This document shows, piece after piece, positions 22,925-34,434 of a stretch of 64,000 nt of DNA (within the stretch, counting starts at the first letter, position 1; each line of letters begins with the position of its first letter). The notes beneath the pieces are model-generated. The model was not told the origin of the DNA, did not search any database, and saw only the letters and a list, made by a program, of their open reading frames with translations. Position numbers and translations under genes: made by a program. Source of the stretch: Mactromeris polynyma (taxonomy: Eukaryota > Mollusca > Bivalvia > Venerida > Mactridae); NCBI GenBank assembly GCA_032209605.1, contig JASFXZ010000076.1:744001-808000 (forward strand), written 5' to 3'.

Positions 22925-23115
22925 AATATTTGCGCACAGAACAATATGTCTGTATGCGCACAAAAGAGTTTGACGCACGAGTAAAATCCCTTGTAGGAGA
23001 ATTTGCGCTCAGAAGAATATTTTTCTATGCGCTCAGAAGAGTGTGGCGCTCGAGTTAAAATCCCTTGTAGGAGAATCTGCGCTCAGAAGAATATTCCTCT
23101 CTGCGCACAGAGGAG
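22925..23115. repeat. Tandem repeat of about 77 bp, 2.5 copies
   Basis: Units share 'tttgcgctcagaagaatat', 'gagtgtggcgc' and 'taaaatcccttgtaggagaat'. A frame at 23003-23197 is only a reading of this repeat. Confidence 0.75.
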
Positions 23116-23290
23116 TGTGACGCAAGGACGAGTGAACGCACGTACGCTCGGAAAGACGCCTCGGGTAATATATGTTCTTCGCCTGCGGAGGGGTTAGCTA
23201 GTAGACAACAAACGCTGTGCCAACTTATAACAGACTTGGCCGGCCGTCATTTCATGACCATAGAGTTCAAGAGTGGATTATCAACATTCA

Positions 23291-23403
23291 CTATACGTAC
23301 CTAACACAGACGCAGAGCCTCTCAATACTGGTGTCATAAGCATCTTTACATACAGGGTGGGAATGCCAGCAGTGATCGGCGCAATCAGACACAGTAAAAC
23401 AGA
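23291..23403 (-). pseudogene. Second cysteine-rich exon (paralogue of 24826-25025), partial
   Basis: Acceptor 'cattctttttag' and phase 1 entry, as in the neighbouring gene's exon 2. It encodes CFTVSDCADHCWHSHPVCKD then AYDTSIERLCVCV, and either splices at GTACGT (23300) or reads on to a stop at 23291. The layout C..C..PVC-K...C-x-C parallels the neighbour. No signal-peptide exon was found upstream; MITE-B at 23448-23676 lies where it would be expected, so the copy may be broken. Confidence 0.4.
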
Positions 23404-23447
23404 CTAAAAAGAATGTAAACACAATCACGTTATGATCATTATAAGCG

Positions 23448-23676
23448 CTGCTATGAGATTTTACAACCTCTTCTGTAAGTGACGTCATTTCAAGAAAACG
23501 CAACATGTGATGTCACTATCTGCCAGCAGGAAACAGAATTTACTCCATTTGGTTACTTCGTTTTATTATTGCCATATGGCGCAAATAATGCTCACTGCTA
23601 GTACATGGTGACGTCACACGTGACGTTTTCTGGAGATGGCGTTACTTAGAGAAGAGGTTGGAAATCGTACAGCGTT
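23448..23676. mobile_element. MITE-B copy
   Basis: 'agcgctgctatgagattttac' ... 'ggaaatcgtacagcgttgct' inverted termini; TGACGTCA in the left arm, TGACGTCACACGTGACG centrally. Lies 45 bp upstream (minus sense) of the cysteine-rich exon. Confidence 0.75.
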
Positions 23677-23819
23677 GCTTGGTTATACTATGGTGAAAAA
23701 ATTCACTTTAACCGACAACGGAAAACGCCATTACAGTGACATTTTGAGTTGCGTACTACGTATCTTCAAGTTGAAAGTAAAAAAGACGTCAAAACATGTA
23801 TAAAATATAAACCTAAACG

Positions 23820-24005
23820 AAAATAAGTTAAATAAGTATTTGTTATTATACCAACAACATTACATCTGTTGTATAATTAATTGATGAAATGACACAAACA
23901 TGTCATAATTTCGTTCCGTTATCAGAGTCAAAACGCTATAAGAACTTAAAAGCTAAATTCACTTCATCAGAATTCAGTTTGATAATGTTGTCGCTAATTA
24001 ATGTT
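23820..24005. repeat. Duplicated upstream segment, copy 1 (partner 26435-26615)
   Basis: About 180 bp from 'aaataagtatttgttattatacc' to 'gtttgataatgttgt' recur at 26435-26615 with about 95 percent identity, in the same orientation. Both copies lie a few hundred bases upstream, in minus-strand sense, of a cysteine-rich exon. Confidence 0.75.
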
Positions 24006-24569
24006 ATCATTAAATCAAACACTGTGCTCCCTGGGTTTCATATCACAAATGGAACATAATAATATTACAAGAGAAAGTTGAGGCAATACATCAACAAATA
24101 TTAAGTCAAATCATTATTGTGAAATATTTGAAGGGAATATGTTTAACAAATAAACCAAAAAGTAACTTTATAACACAAACATAATTTTCCAAATATTGAA
24201 CATGCAATATTACTGTTAACGAAATGCACATATACATTATTGATTTAAATAAAAATGAAGGGCAAACTCATCTTTTTCTTCAGAAATAAACAGCCTTAAA
24301 TAAAAATACAATGCACATTCGATGAAAAGACATACGCCATTTGAAAATTATTCATTTTATAATAAGACACGTGTGTTTCAGCATTACACATGATGTTTAA
24401 TCATGGTAAATATAACAGTCAGACTAACTGCTGTTGGCCTATAGGTACGTCTTTGTAAGCCTCTGTTTTGGACGATAATACGCAACATAACCCTGATGTT
24501 CCGGCCGGTGACTAATAGTATGCTTAACGCTCCTGTAGATGCTGACGAAATGAAGAAGGCATTAACATT

Positions 24570-24810
24570 TTGAACGCTGCTATGGAGTTTACATCCACAT
24601 CTGTAAGTGACGTCATTTCAAGAAAACGCAACATGTGATGTCACTATTTGTAAACAGGAAACAATATTTACTCCATATGGTCACATCGTTTTCATATTGC
24701 CATATGGGCCAAATATTGCTACTGTATTAAAATGGTGACGTCACACGTGACGTTTTCTGGAAATGACGTCATTTTAAGAAGATATTGGAAATCGTACAGC
24801 AGCGTTCAAA
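24570..24810. mobile_element. MITE-B copy, complete
   Basis: 'tttgaacgctgctatgga' and 'tcgtacagcagcgttcaaa' termini; TGACGTCATTTC arm at both sides. Ends 15 bp before the stop codon of the cysteine-rich gene. Confidence 0.8.
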
Positions 24811-24825
24811 TGGTTCCCTACATTA

Positions 24826-25025
24826 TTACATTTTAGAAACATTTGTAGGGAATACTTTCTTACATTGCTCACAACTGCATACTCCATTCAATTGATCATT
24901 ACTGCCAGAAATTTTATGGCAAACAGGCATGAAGTCGCTAGAGGAACAGTTCATGTTATTGGCAGCGCCACAGTGCAAATTGTTTTCGTCATTGCTCACG
25001 TGACATCTGAATCCATAAACAACAG
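24826..25025 (-). CDS. Cysteine-rich gene, exon 2 with stop
   Basis: 200 nt, phase 1 in; seven cysteine codons; stop TAA at 24826. Confidence 0.6.
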
Positions 25026-26098
25026 CTGAAAACAGGAGTAAATGCAAACACAAAATATTACAAGAAATATAAAAAATGTTCTGATTGAAAAGTAAGGACT
25101 ATGCGATCATCTTTGTATCCAGTATTCTTACTGTCAGGCTGTAAATCGCTTTATGGTCTTTATTTCTATTTGTGTTTAGATGTTTGTTGGGTTTCACGTT
25201 ATATAGTGCTGATGTTATTTTCTTCCCACTTCCAGCATTTTGGTGCCAACTGTTTTGACTTGTCCTGTGATGTATTCCATCCATTAAATTCCCTACCCCC
25301 TGTTTGTCCGCTTAAATTTTCCTTAGTTACCCGTTATGGTCGACCGGACCATTCCTTGCGCCCCTGTTCACTTGCCCTTTTACCCTTCACAAATGCCTTT
25401 ATGTTTTCTGGATACCGGGCTAGGGATTATAAATCAGCGTTGGTGTTACAGGCAAGGCAACGGGCTGTTAGTAGACTTACACTGACTCCAATAAGGTGCA
25501 GTCGTGAATGAAAAGACAACATCACTTTTTACCTGTCGGTAAATTGACTGACCTGAGCGGTATTCCTGAAATTAATTATCAACCAGTGCTAACTTGCCAT
25601 TCCGCTAGCAGCTGACAGTTTCCCCACATGCACCAGAGGTGGAGGACAAACATCGTTCGCAAATGTAACATAAGGACCATGACTTGCCCAACCCGGTTGT
25701 CGATTCCGGACCTTCCTGGTGACTGCCCAGGGCTGTAACAAACTGAGCTTACCATTCGGGCTTAATGCAACAAAAATCTCATCTTCTATTGGTAGAATAA
25801 CTATGTAAATCGATAGTAACCCATTCAATTTAACTTTTATATAACCAACATTAAGCGTAGCGAACGGTGTTACTGAACTATTTATTTATAAATGGATAAA
25901 GGTCCGCTAGAAAAAATAATGTGTCGCTCCCTGAGAGTTCATGACTATAAACACTTTGCAATTTAGTCCACGAGAAATGATATATAAACATCGTCATTCC
26001 TATAAAATCACAATTCGTTTAAGATGTTGTAGATATTGGTATAAAAAAACAAACTTACCAATACTAGCTGCTAAACAAAGTACAATTAATTTAAACAT
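24826..26098 (-). CDS. Small secreted cysteine-rich protein, 79 residues, two exons
   Basis: Exon 1 (26098-26059) is MFKLIVLCLAASI with donor GTAAGT in phase 1. Exon 2 (25025-24826) follows acceptor 'ctcctgttttcag' and encodes AVVYG then FRCHVSNDENNLHCGAANN and on to CSCEQCKK and a stop. The join gives an 18-residue signal peptide (cut after VVYG) and a mature part of about 61 residues with seven cysteines spaced 10, 7, 8, 13, 1, 2. A PVC segment and terminal NGVCSCEQC resemble small disulfide-rich extracellular peptides such as mollusc protease inhibitors, but the family is not identified. The odd cysteine count allows a dimer or a free thiol. The roughly 1.0 kb intron holds Rep-1 and SINE pieces. 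An ORF starting in exon 2 alone (ATG at 25053) would translate the acceptor tract, so I prefer the spliced form. Confidence 0.6.
25306..25470. repeat. Rep-1 copy, reverse orientation
   Basis: 'gttatggtcgaccggaccattccttgcgcccctgttc' is the complement of the 'gcgcaaggaatggcct' block. Truncated. Confidence 0.6.
25535..25740 (-). repeat. Degenerate tRNA-derived SINE (relative of 16785-17062)
   Basis: 'aaccagtgctaacttgcc', 'cccacatgcaccagaggtggagg' and 'cccggttgtcgattccgg' parallel the body and B-box region of the SINE at 16.9 kb. Confidence 0.45.
26059..26098 (-). CDS. Cysteine-rich gene, exon 1 (signal peptide)
   Basis: 40 nt: 13 codons plus one base before GTAAGT. Lys at position 3 and a hydrophobic core LIVLCLAASI are a standard secretion signal. 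Confidence 0.6.
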
Positions 26099-26434
26099 TC
26101 TCACTGCTCGATGTTTATTCTCTAACTACGCGTCTTGGTCTACTGTTGTTTCTTTAAGGGGCATGGACACGGTGCCATCTGTTATCTCGTGTTTGTCTTC
26201 ACATTCGGAACTGATAAGACACAAACAGACACACATCGTGATGATTTATCTGTATATGACAATATTCTTCACGAAGTAGATCCAGAGTTAGTGCATATTC
26301 CTTTGGAGGCGACGTTGATTTCTTTATAACTTTGTTTGGAAAACGCCAAGTGGTCATGAACAAGAGGCTATGCATAGTGAATTAATATATTTTGTTGAAT
26401 CACACTGACTATATTTGTATAGACAGACACTCAT

Positions 26435-26615
26435 AACGTAAATAATTTAAATAAGTATTGGTTATTATACCAACAACATTACATCTGTTTTATAATTATT
26501 GATGAAATGACACAAACATGTCATAATTTCGTTCTGTTATCAGAGTCAACACGCGATAAGAACTTAAAGCTAAATTCCCTTCATCAGAATTCAGTTTGAT
26601 AATGTTGTTGCTGAA
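26435..26615. repeat. Duplicated upstream segment, copy 2 (partner 23820-24005)
   Basis: Same 180-bp block; lies about 340 bp upstream of the ATG of the cysteine-rich gene. Confidence 0.75.
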
Positions 26616-26652
26616 ATATTGTTACCCAAGAGACGGAGAGGTTTCAATTTAA

Positions 26653-26820
26653 AATCGGACCTCGTTCATTCGAATTTTATTTTATTTCGAATAATGCATG
26701 ATTTCGAATAGACTATTTCAATACGACATGCATTAGAATACAGTGTGTCCTGATATTTATTTCGGATAACACCTAGTATTCGGATAGAAGGTTGTCAAAA
26801 AAGGAGGTCCGAATGCAGTT
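26653..26820. mobile_element. MITE-C copy, diverged
   Basis: 'cggacctcgttcattcgaat' and 'cggatagaaggttgtc...ggaggtccgaatgcag' are the two pogo-like arms. Confidence 0.6.
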
Positions 26821-28095
26821 AAACATAATTAATAACAAACGCTTATTCAATATAACCATGTTGTTTTAATAATAATGACACTTCCGTATACGTGTATTTC
26901 AATGATTGCTTTAAAACTACTGTCAATTCAAAATAGTCGAGACTAACTTAACTGTGTTTACTATTTCTATTGGACAATAGTTTATATAACACGTTTTCAT
27001 TGGTTGGCCTTCTCACAATGTGCTTACGACCGTTATTTAGAACACCGAATGAATATATCACTAGGAAACCATTCGTATGAATCAGCGGTAGAATCGAATT
27101 CATTGTCGAATTAAGTGCAACGGTTAGACCTCTGGCGTGCAGGAAGGCTTGAGAACTTCATGACACTGTTGTCATATTGGGAAAAAAACAAATATTTAAA
27201 AACTGAAAATAATTAAATTTAAAATGTATATGAAGGTCTTTTAAAATCAGAGTGGAGGGAAGCATTAAACTCACTACTCCTTCCGACACTAATGTTCTGT
27301 TACAGTTAAAGTAAACTGAAATATGATAAAAAAAATTTCCAGAGCCCATAACAATGATCAGAGGTGGTCAATTTATAAAAAGGTATGCTACACATTGAAA
27401 TCCGCTCAGTCCATGACAAAACAGCCCCGTCCTATAGAAACCATTTTTCTATAAAACATATCTGAACATCAATGCACATACTTGCTCTACCGGAAGTGTT
27501 TTCCAGTACAAAGCAATATGAACGGTTGAAAACATAAATTGAAGTGAACACTTTGCATTCAATAGATGTCCCGACACTCAATAGTATTGCCAATACTTTT
27601 ACCACAATTATTTATTATATTTTGCTATGTTCCAATTGACTACAGATTTCCCTTTATGACGCAGATACTATTGACACTAATGTAGTTCAGACTTCCGTCA
27701 TCAGCAGTATTGACATACTGAAAATGTAGCGTGTCTGATGATATCTTGGAAATATTCCACAATTACTACAAAGTTAGGACAGGGATAATATCACCAATGA
27801 CAAATCAAATCAAACATGTTTACTGTTGAAAAGATCTCTCAACATGACCAAATAAAAGTGACTATTTTACGCAAAAAGCATCAGCCATTATAAAAAGATT
27901 TGGGCGTTTCCATGATAAAACCTGCATTAGGGGCAATACTGTTTTTCCCAATGAAAGTTTTTGACGTCACTTACTTTTGTTTTGGTCGTCATAGGGATAT
28001 TGCAAATATGACTGTATTCAGGTATTAAGAAACAATGACTTAACACGGATCGCGTCGATCAAACCCGACATTGTTTTGTCTTCGAAACAATTATA
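26821..28095. other. Gene-free stretch
   Basis: 27900-28080 shares 'tccatgataaaac.tg.atta' and 'aatgaaag....tgacgtcac' with 36945-37020, so it holds an uncharacterised dispersed repeat. No exon found. Confidence 0.4.
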
Positions 28096-28097
28096 TT

Positions 28098-28610
28098 CTT
28101 CAACCATCCTCAATATTAACACCACCTCAATATTAAGACCACCTCAATATTAACACCACCTCAATATTAACACCACCTCAATATTAACACCACCTCAATA
28201 TTAAGACCACCTCAATATTAAGACCACCTCAATATTAAGACCACCTCAATATTAAGACCACCTCAATATTAAGACCACCTCAATATTAACACCATCTCAA
28301 TATTAAGACCACCTCAATATTAAGACCACCTATATTAAGACCACCTCAATATTAAGACCACCTCAATATTTAGACCACCTCAATATTAAGACCACCTCAA
28401 TATTAAGACCACCTCAATATTAAGACCACCTCAATATTAAGACCACTTCAATATTAAGACCACCTCAATATTAAGACCACCTCAATATTAAGACCACCTC
28501 AATATTAAGACCACCTCAATATTAAGACCACCTCAATATTAAGACCACCTCAATATTAAAACTAGTTTGCAAGGGTCCCAAGTGACGGTCTTATTATTTA
28601 GTTTATAAGT
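28098..28610. repeat. 17-bp minisatellite grown inside a MITE-A remnant
   Basis: About 26 units of 'ctcaatattaagaccac' (some 'ttaacaccac') run from 28105 to 28555. They are followed at once by 'tagtttgcaagggtcccaagtgacggtcttattatttag', the right part of MITE-A. The unit is the MITE-A internal motif. Confidence 0.9.
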
Positions 28611-28882
28611 ACAACACAGTCTGTAAATCAGACTTGAAAAGGTTGAAACAGTAACAGGAAAAGCAATAACAATTTAAAGGAATGGAACACTCTGCTTATG
28701 TCCACTGGATATGGAAAATCCTGTTGTCTTCCATGATCAGGGTTGCTTAATTGAAGTTAGTGCTCCACTAACTGCAATAACAAAGCAACAAGTACATAAA
28801 CTTGATGACAAGGCATAGTGTTTGTCTAAGATCAGTGACATCAAATGACTTAGAAATGTGTTTAAATGAGTTATGTTTTTCG

Positions 28883-29905
28883 TAGGGATGTCAACGATTA
28901 ACCGGTTAACCGTTCGATCGTCCGGTTATCGGTTACGAAAATTGGTAACCGAGTAGTCGAACAAAAAATGAGTTCATAACTTTTACATTTTTAGGCAAAT
29001 TATGTTGGTCATATACTTTCAATGTTTTATCCGAGAATACGTCGCAGCTGTGCACCCCCTTAGGAGTGAAAATTAATAATGCGATCACTGTTCGACACGA
29101 GTGTTTATTCTACTGAATGACATAATTGCTTCGTTAATTGCCTATTTGTTGTGATTCACCATACACATAATGACGAAAATTGGCAACCGCTTAGTCAATA
29201 ATGCGATCACTCTTTGACACGCGTGTTTATTCTACTAACCGCACTCTCCCGATTTTCAAAGTAAACATCGAGAATTTTAATTATGAGGTATTTTTTAGTT
29301 CATTCCCGACTGGTTCGCTGAAATTACTTGTCAAACTGATAACTGAAAGTGTAAAATTGATATACCAGTCCGTAAATCACGTTTTTGGGGTTATATAGAC
29401 GCTCTAAATCATGGAATCAAGCGCTTGGTAACGCTGATCAAAATACGATGCGACCTCGTTTGTCATGTTGTTTATTCAAGTTTCACACGTTTTTCTATTG
29501 TATTCAGATATGACAATTGGCAATACAATTGTTAATTGGCGTGTCTATTAAACGGAGCTCCCAGATTACGAGTTAATTCGCAGAATATTGCTATTAAAGC
29601 TTATGATACGGATGAAGACATGATATTGACAAAATGTCAGCCACACAAAAAATTATTCCGTTTCGAGGTGCAATCTCCCGACTTGCCTTCAGAAAAGGTT
29701 CACAGGTATGATTTGCCCGCCGTAACGGACGAACGACAGCTCGAAAAAACGGCATTACTCTCAGACGGTGTCTACGTACATTTTAATAATTGTGTATTTT
29801 ACTCCACAACCCGCCCCGAAAAAATGTACGTCCGATAATCGGTTAACCGGTCGGAAGATTGAGAGGTTAACCGGTTAGTATAATGAACGGTTATTGACAT
29901 CCCTA
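28883..29905. mobile_element. hAT-type non-autonomous element, 1,023 bp
   Basis: Starts TAGGGATGTCAACGATTAACC, ends 'acggttattgacatcccta', flanked by GTTTTTCG (28875-28882) and GTTTTTAG (29906-29913), an 8-bp duplication with one mismatch. Subterminal 'aaccggttaacc' palindromes lie at both ends. An internal direct repeat ('aataatgcgatcactgttcgacacg') appears twice near 29070 and 29200. A 100-codon frame at 29536-29838 lies inside but lacks an ATG at its start. Confidence 0.8.
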
Positions 29906-29949
29906 GTTTTTAGTCACCTTGAAGATATTACAGAGCAGAAAACTGAATG

Positions 29950-30110
29950 ATGCTTTAGTTGTCCTTTACGGTCGGCCAGGTGATTCATTGCGCCCCTGTT
30001 CCCTTCCGTATTTACCCTTGTACCTTTTTGAATGCCTGACATTTTATAGAATGCTCTTTTCCCGAAATCTTTGTGGGAGAGGCATTGTCTTATGTATGCG
30101 TTCCCCATAT
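29950..30110. repeat. Rep-1 copy, reverse orientation
   Basis: 'ttacggtcggccaggtgattcattgcgcccctgttccc' to 'gtgggagaggcattgtcttatgtatgcg'. Confidence 0.65.
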
Positions 30111-31064
30111 TCTCTATTTAACATCTGATAGTTTCAAAACAAGGAGCCTGTTTTGGTGATTGGTGAGGCACATTGTACTCTTGAATGGGGAAGCTGTTTT
30201 CAAATGGCATGTATCAGTTTTGTCTGAAACAGATCGTTTCCAATCTTACCGAATAACTGTCAGATGAATACGTGCCAGTCCTGCTAAAGAAAAGGCCAAG
30301 TCCAAATGCTAAAGGAAGGTCAGCTAGTAGTTCATATGGCTTCATTTGTTATCGCCTTTTCATAGCAACGTAGGCCTATGTTAGTCAATGCAGTGGATTG
30401 GATACTGCTGAAAAATGGGGAGACAACTTTAAGGCTGGCCACGCTTAACTAACCCTTTTCTCCAAGGAGATGCCTTTTGACCCCTATGCCATCGCTGTAG
30501 ACCCAGATCAGGCTGCTAGAATGTACAATGTTGGCTTGGTTGTACAGACATGACATAACGAGCAAATTCGTTGAATTGATATCCTCCGATGAATTAGGCA
30601 AATTACAGAAAATACAAATAAATTAGTAATACAATATCCCTCGAAAAAGAACGAATATGGCGAAAGCCGCAAATTTGAGGACATATGATAATAAACATAT
30701 AACGTTTCATCGGCACGAGTTTGTCATGCCCCCCCCCCCGCGTCGAAGTAGTGGGATATGGCATTTCATATGCATCATACCCCCAGACTGATGGATGGAC
30801 AGACAACGCCAATCATATAAATATTCCTCTGCATGGATATCAAAATAATGTGACCAACCATTACGAGATTGCTTTGGGTAGAAAAAATCTATATTACTCT
30901 TTATAAAATCATTATGGCTGTTCGTAAGAAGAAAGGGCGTTTAACTTTTCCATACTTGAATGAATTCATGGGGCATTTGATATGCATCATTCTCTTACCC
31001 TCTATCATATCCAAATTTCAGTACCAAGATGTGGTTCCAGGCAGACATGTTCCATGAATTACAT

Positions 31065-31665
31065 TATCATTTTGAAAATAACAAACGGCCATAACTTATA
31101 CGTCAACTTATACATAACTTAAATGTCATGCATAAGTGGATTGTAACAGCATTTAATGTGCATCTTCCAATACTTATCTATATATTCATTGAAAGGTTCA
31201 TTAAAATCTATCCAACCAGTTCCAAGATATGGGACCGGACGGAAAACATGTGGCTAATTGAAAGTAACAAATGGCCATAACTCTGTCATACATTTGTGGA
31301 GTGTGACTGCTCTTGATATGCATCATTCTTATACCCATCTTTATGTTCATAGAAAGCTTAAATAATGTATGTCCAACCAGTACCAAGATATGGCTCTGGA
31401 CGGATTTTTTCCTATAGAAAATGGCTAATTGAAATAAACAAAGGGTCATAACTATGTCATACATGAGTGGGTTGTGACCACTTTTGATAAGAATCATTCC
31501 TATTCGCATCTTTATGTTCATAGAAAGTTGCAATGAAATATGTCCGATCAGTTCCGAGATATGGCACCGTAGTGAAAAGTGGCTAATTGAAATAAACAAA
31601 GGACCATAACTATCTCTCTCATATGTGACTTGTGACCGCTTTTGATGTGCATCACTCATTATAAT
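31065..31665. repeat. Tandem repeat of about 150-190 bp units, 3-4 copies
   Basis: Each unit has 'aacaaangg(c/t)cataact', 'tcatacat.tgtgga/ggttgtgac', 'gatgtgcatca', 'atctttatgttcatagaaag' and 'gtccaaccagtaccaagatatgg'. The long minus-strand frame 31201-31680 reads through these units and is not a gene. 30110-31060 upstream contains no recognisable gene. Confidence 0.75.
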
Positions 31666-31696
31666 CAGATTACCTAACAACTACAACAGCCGATTT

Positions 31697-31736
31697 AAAT
31701 TAAATGGTGGTCTTAATATCAAGGTTTTACCGTAGT
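31697..31736. mobile_element. MITE-A right-end fragment
   Basis: 'tggtggtcttaatatcaaggttttaccgta'. Confidence 0.55.
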
Positions 31737-31739
31737 TTC

Positions 31740-32680
31740 TGAATTGAATTTTATATTTGCATATCCTGGAATAAATGTCTATGAAAACAATAATGACGTT
31801 ATTGTCAAGCTTGTCGATAATGAGAACCACAGTGACAGTATCTTCTGTTTACATATACTGTCTCTGCCAGGAATAATTATGTAATTTTGCATGAAAAATT
31901 GGAAATAAATGTTAAGTAACAATTCAGAGATTAATCTGTTCAAAGCAAGTAGACACTTTTGGATCACTTAATTATATAGCTGCACTTACATATTGGAAAT
32001 TACTTAAATTATTAATAAAAAGGGCCGGAGGTTATACAAAATGATATTTGTCTCCAATATAAAAAATCATGTTGAGTGTGCATGTTCATTGTGATAGAAT
32101 CATGAAATTGGCCAGACAGTATTCCAATTATGATATTATTAATTACATTCTTAAAACATTATTGCATACGTACTTCCAGTGGAAAAAAATCTCTAAACTC
32201 TATATCATATATAATTTCTCATTTTTACTAGTTTGCCTTCATTTCAAACCAGATTAAAGGAAAAGACAATTTAAGATAATCTGAACTGTTACTGCCTAAA
32301 CATGCGTCCTTGTGTAAGTAACCAATGCCAACAACCGTTCTAGTCAGACAAAAATGTTTTCTGTGGACACTTCTAAATCCATCAACAATTAAAATCTAAA
32401 TATAGTACACATTACCAAATATTTCGAAAGGTTTATCCCCCTGACCCGAAAATCATGTCGGTGTTTGACCAGAGTATGTGAAGAATGAAATTAAGATGTG
32501 GGCTTATATACTTTACATATGTTCTTAAACCTCGGACGCTTTTCCACAGCAAACAAAAGGAGTCGCACACTCAAATTTAGAACAGACCCTTTTTAATTAT
32601 CACAAACAATTAAGCACAATTGTGAAAGTATGTTGGAATACAAACATAAAACAGTGCATCCATTATTTCCCAAATAATAA
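31740..32680. other. Gene-free AT-rich stretch
   Basis: No exon or repeat family recognised. Confidence 0.4.
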
Positions 32681-32684
32681 TAGA

Positions 32685-33000
32685 GATAATACGTTGCTAC
32701 AGGGAACGCCACATACATAAGACAATGCCTCCCCACACATCCCGTAGGGAAAACTGTCAACACAACATCAGGCATTGAGGGGGAACAAAAAGGGTTAACA
32801 CGCAAGCGAACAGGAGCGAACGGAATGGCCTGACTGTCAATAAAAAACAACTAAGGAGAATTAAGCAGGACAACCAGGGGTGAATTTAATGGATTGAATA
32901 GAACACGGAGCTAGCAACAAAAGGCCGAAGGGGGGGGGGGGGGGTAACATGAACATTATATCAAATAAATGAAAAGGACATCGGAAAGGGGAATTTGACA
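32685..33000. repeat. Rep-1 copy with poly-G tract
   Basis: 'gttgctacagggaacgccac', 'caatgcctccccacacatcc' and 'gcgaacggaatggcct' in the usual order; about 14 G at 32930-32944, at a different internal site from the 1.35 kb copy. Confidence 0.7.
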
Positions 33001-33394
33001 TTCATCTAAAATATATATAGAAATAATAGCATACAGCGATTTGCGATTTGCAGCCTTGGAACTGACACTCAAACATGGGGGGGGGGAGGGGGGCTTAAAT
33101 CGATTTAAGCTGGCTAACCTTCCACTATGATAATGCTCCGCTTCTTTTTAAAGAACATGGAATAATAACAAACAGTCTTAAAGTACCTACTATTTTGTTA
33201 AGTGTTGCATTTTTTTTTTTGCATTTTTTTTTCAAAAAACGGAACGATTATTGTATTGGGTTCGATTCGATTTTTAAGTAGATGAACAAATGTTATATAA
33301 GTATGTCTACAATGAATAATTTGCCAACGGAAATAAGAAAAATGAAACAAACAGAAAATTGTTTGGTCAATTATAAAAATTACAGATAAGTTGC

Positions 33395-33505
33395 TCACGT
33401 TTTGTTTTGAATCCCTGGCCCACCGAATCACATTGACTGTAAACGTGGAACCAAATTGCAGAACGTTACGAAACGTAACGAAACGTGAGCCGCAAATACC
33501 TTTAC
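33395..33505. repeat. Dispersed repeat, inverted partner of 45125-45225
   Basis: 'ttttgttttgaatccctggcccaccgaatcacattgactg' matches the complement of 45150-45215 ('cagtgaatgcgatacgttgggccagggatacaaaacaaaa'). Confidence 0.6.
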
Positions 33506-34029
33506 TGAATACGCAGGGCTTAGGTGGCGGGAACAATTTACTGGATATTTTAGTCAATTGTAATGGAAGAAGATACACCTCACCTGGGGCGCGAACCTAA
33601 ATCTCATGGAACCAGGACTATAACAAATACTTACACTCAGCACTCAACAATTACTCTTCTTAGTATGATAGTCAGAAATGCATGTTCAATGAGTGATAAT
33701 GGTCAACTACCTATGAGATTTTAAAGTGAGTATTAGGTATGGGAGTAATTATTGCATTTTAGAGCCACACTCCACACTCCAGACTTAATAAGTACTCCCA
33801 GACCTGGAATAGTTTAACACCAAACCCTAAGAAAATGAGCCACAAAGAACCTTCAGGACTTGGTTTGAGAGCACAGTGTTAGTAGCCGTCATAATCTTGG
33901 GAACAGGAGTGCTCTGCCGACTGAATTAAATAGGCGACTTTATACAACAGAATTGAATCAAATTTAAATATATTATTTAAAATATGTAATTGAATTAAAT
34001 TATATAAATAGTTTACATTATAAAAGTAA

Positions 34030-34290
34030 AGTGTTTATTTATTATAGTGTCACCCCTATTTAAAGGGTCAGCCAATTTGACTTATGAGACACCTAGTTTC
34101 TGAGCACATTCACTTCCCGATTCCTATCCTTTTAATGCCAGGCACCAGGCAGGTAGGCACACGGTAACCATTATTTAACTAGCTGGCGGCTCACCAACCG
34201 GCCATATCAGAACGGACCCCTGCCGGGATTCGAACCTTCGACCTCCCGCTCCCAAAGCGGATGCCTCAACCACTCGGCCAAGGGAGACGT
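34030..34290 (-). mobile_element. tRNA-derived SINE, complete
   Basis: On the minus strand: 'tggccgagtggttgaggcat' (A-box), 'gctttgggagcgg', 'aggttcgaatcccgg' (B-box), body 'gatatggccggttggtgagccgcc' and tail 'ggggtgacactataataaat'. The copy at 57404-57668 shows the same order on the plus strand. Confidence 0.8.
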
Positions 34291-34434
34291 AACATTACTT
34301 ACAAGAGTATCATTATCATCTCATTACATGGACAAAACACGTACTACTATCCTCTTCAAGTTGAATATAATAATATAGAACTAGTAACTAAAAAGCTCAA
34401 TGCTTCAAGCTTAAAATCTCTATTCTTTAATTAG

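Noticed and set aside
25101..25511. 136-codon plus-strand frame
   Set aside because: It runs through a Rep-1 copy and intron sequence antisense to the cysteine-rich gene, with no family match.
29536..29838. Independent 100-residue gene
   Set aside because: It begins at TTG, not ATG, and lies wholly within a hAT-type element; kept only as a possible captured fragment.
31201..31680. 159-codon minus-strand frame
   Set aside because: It spans three units of a bivalve-type tandem repeat and its own sequence repeats accordingly.
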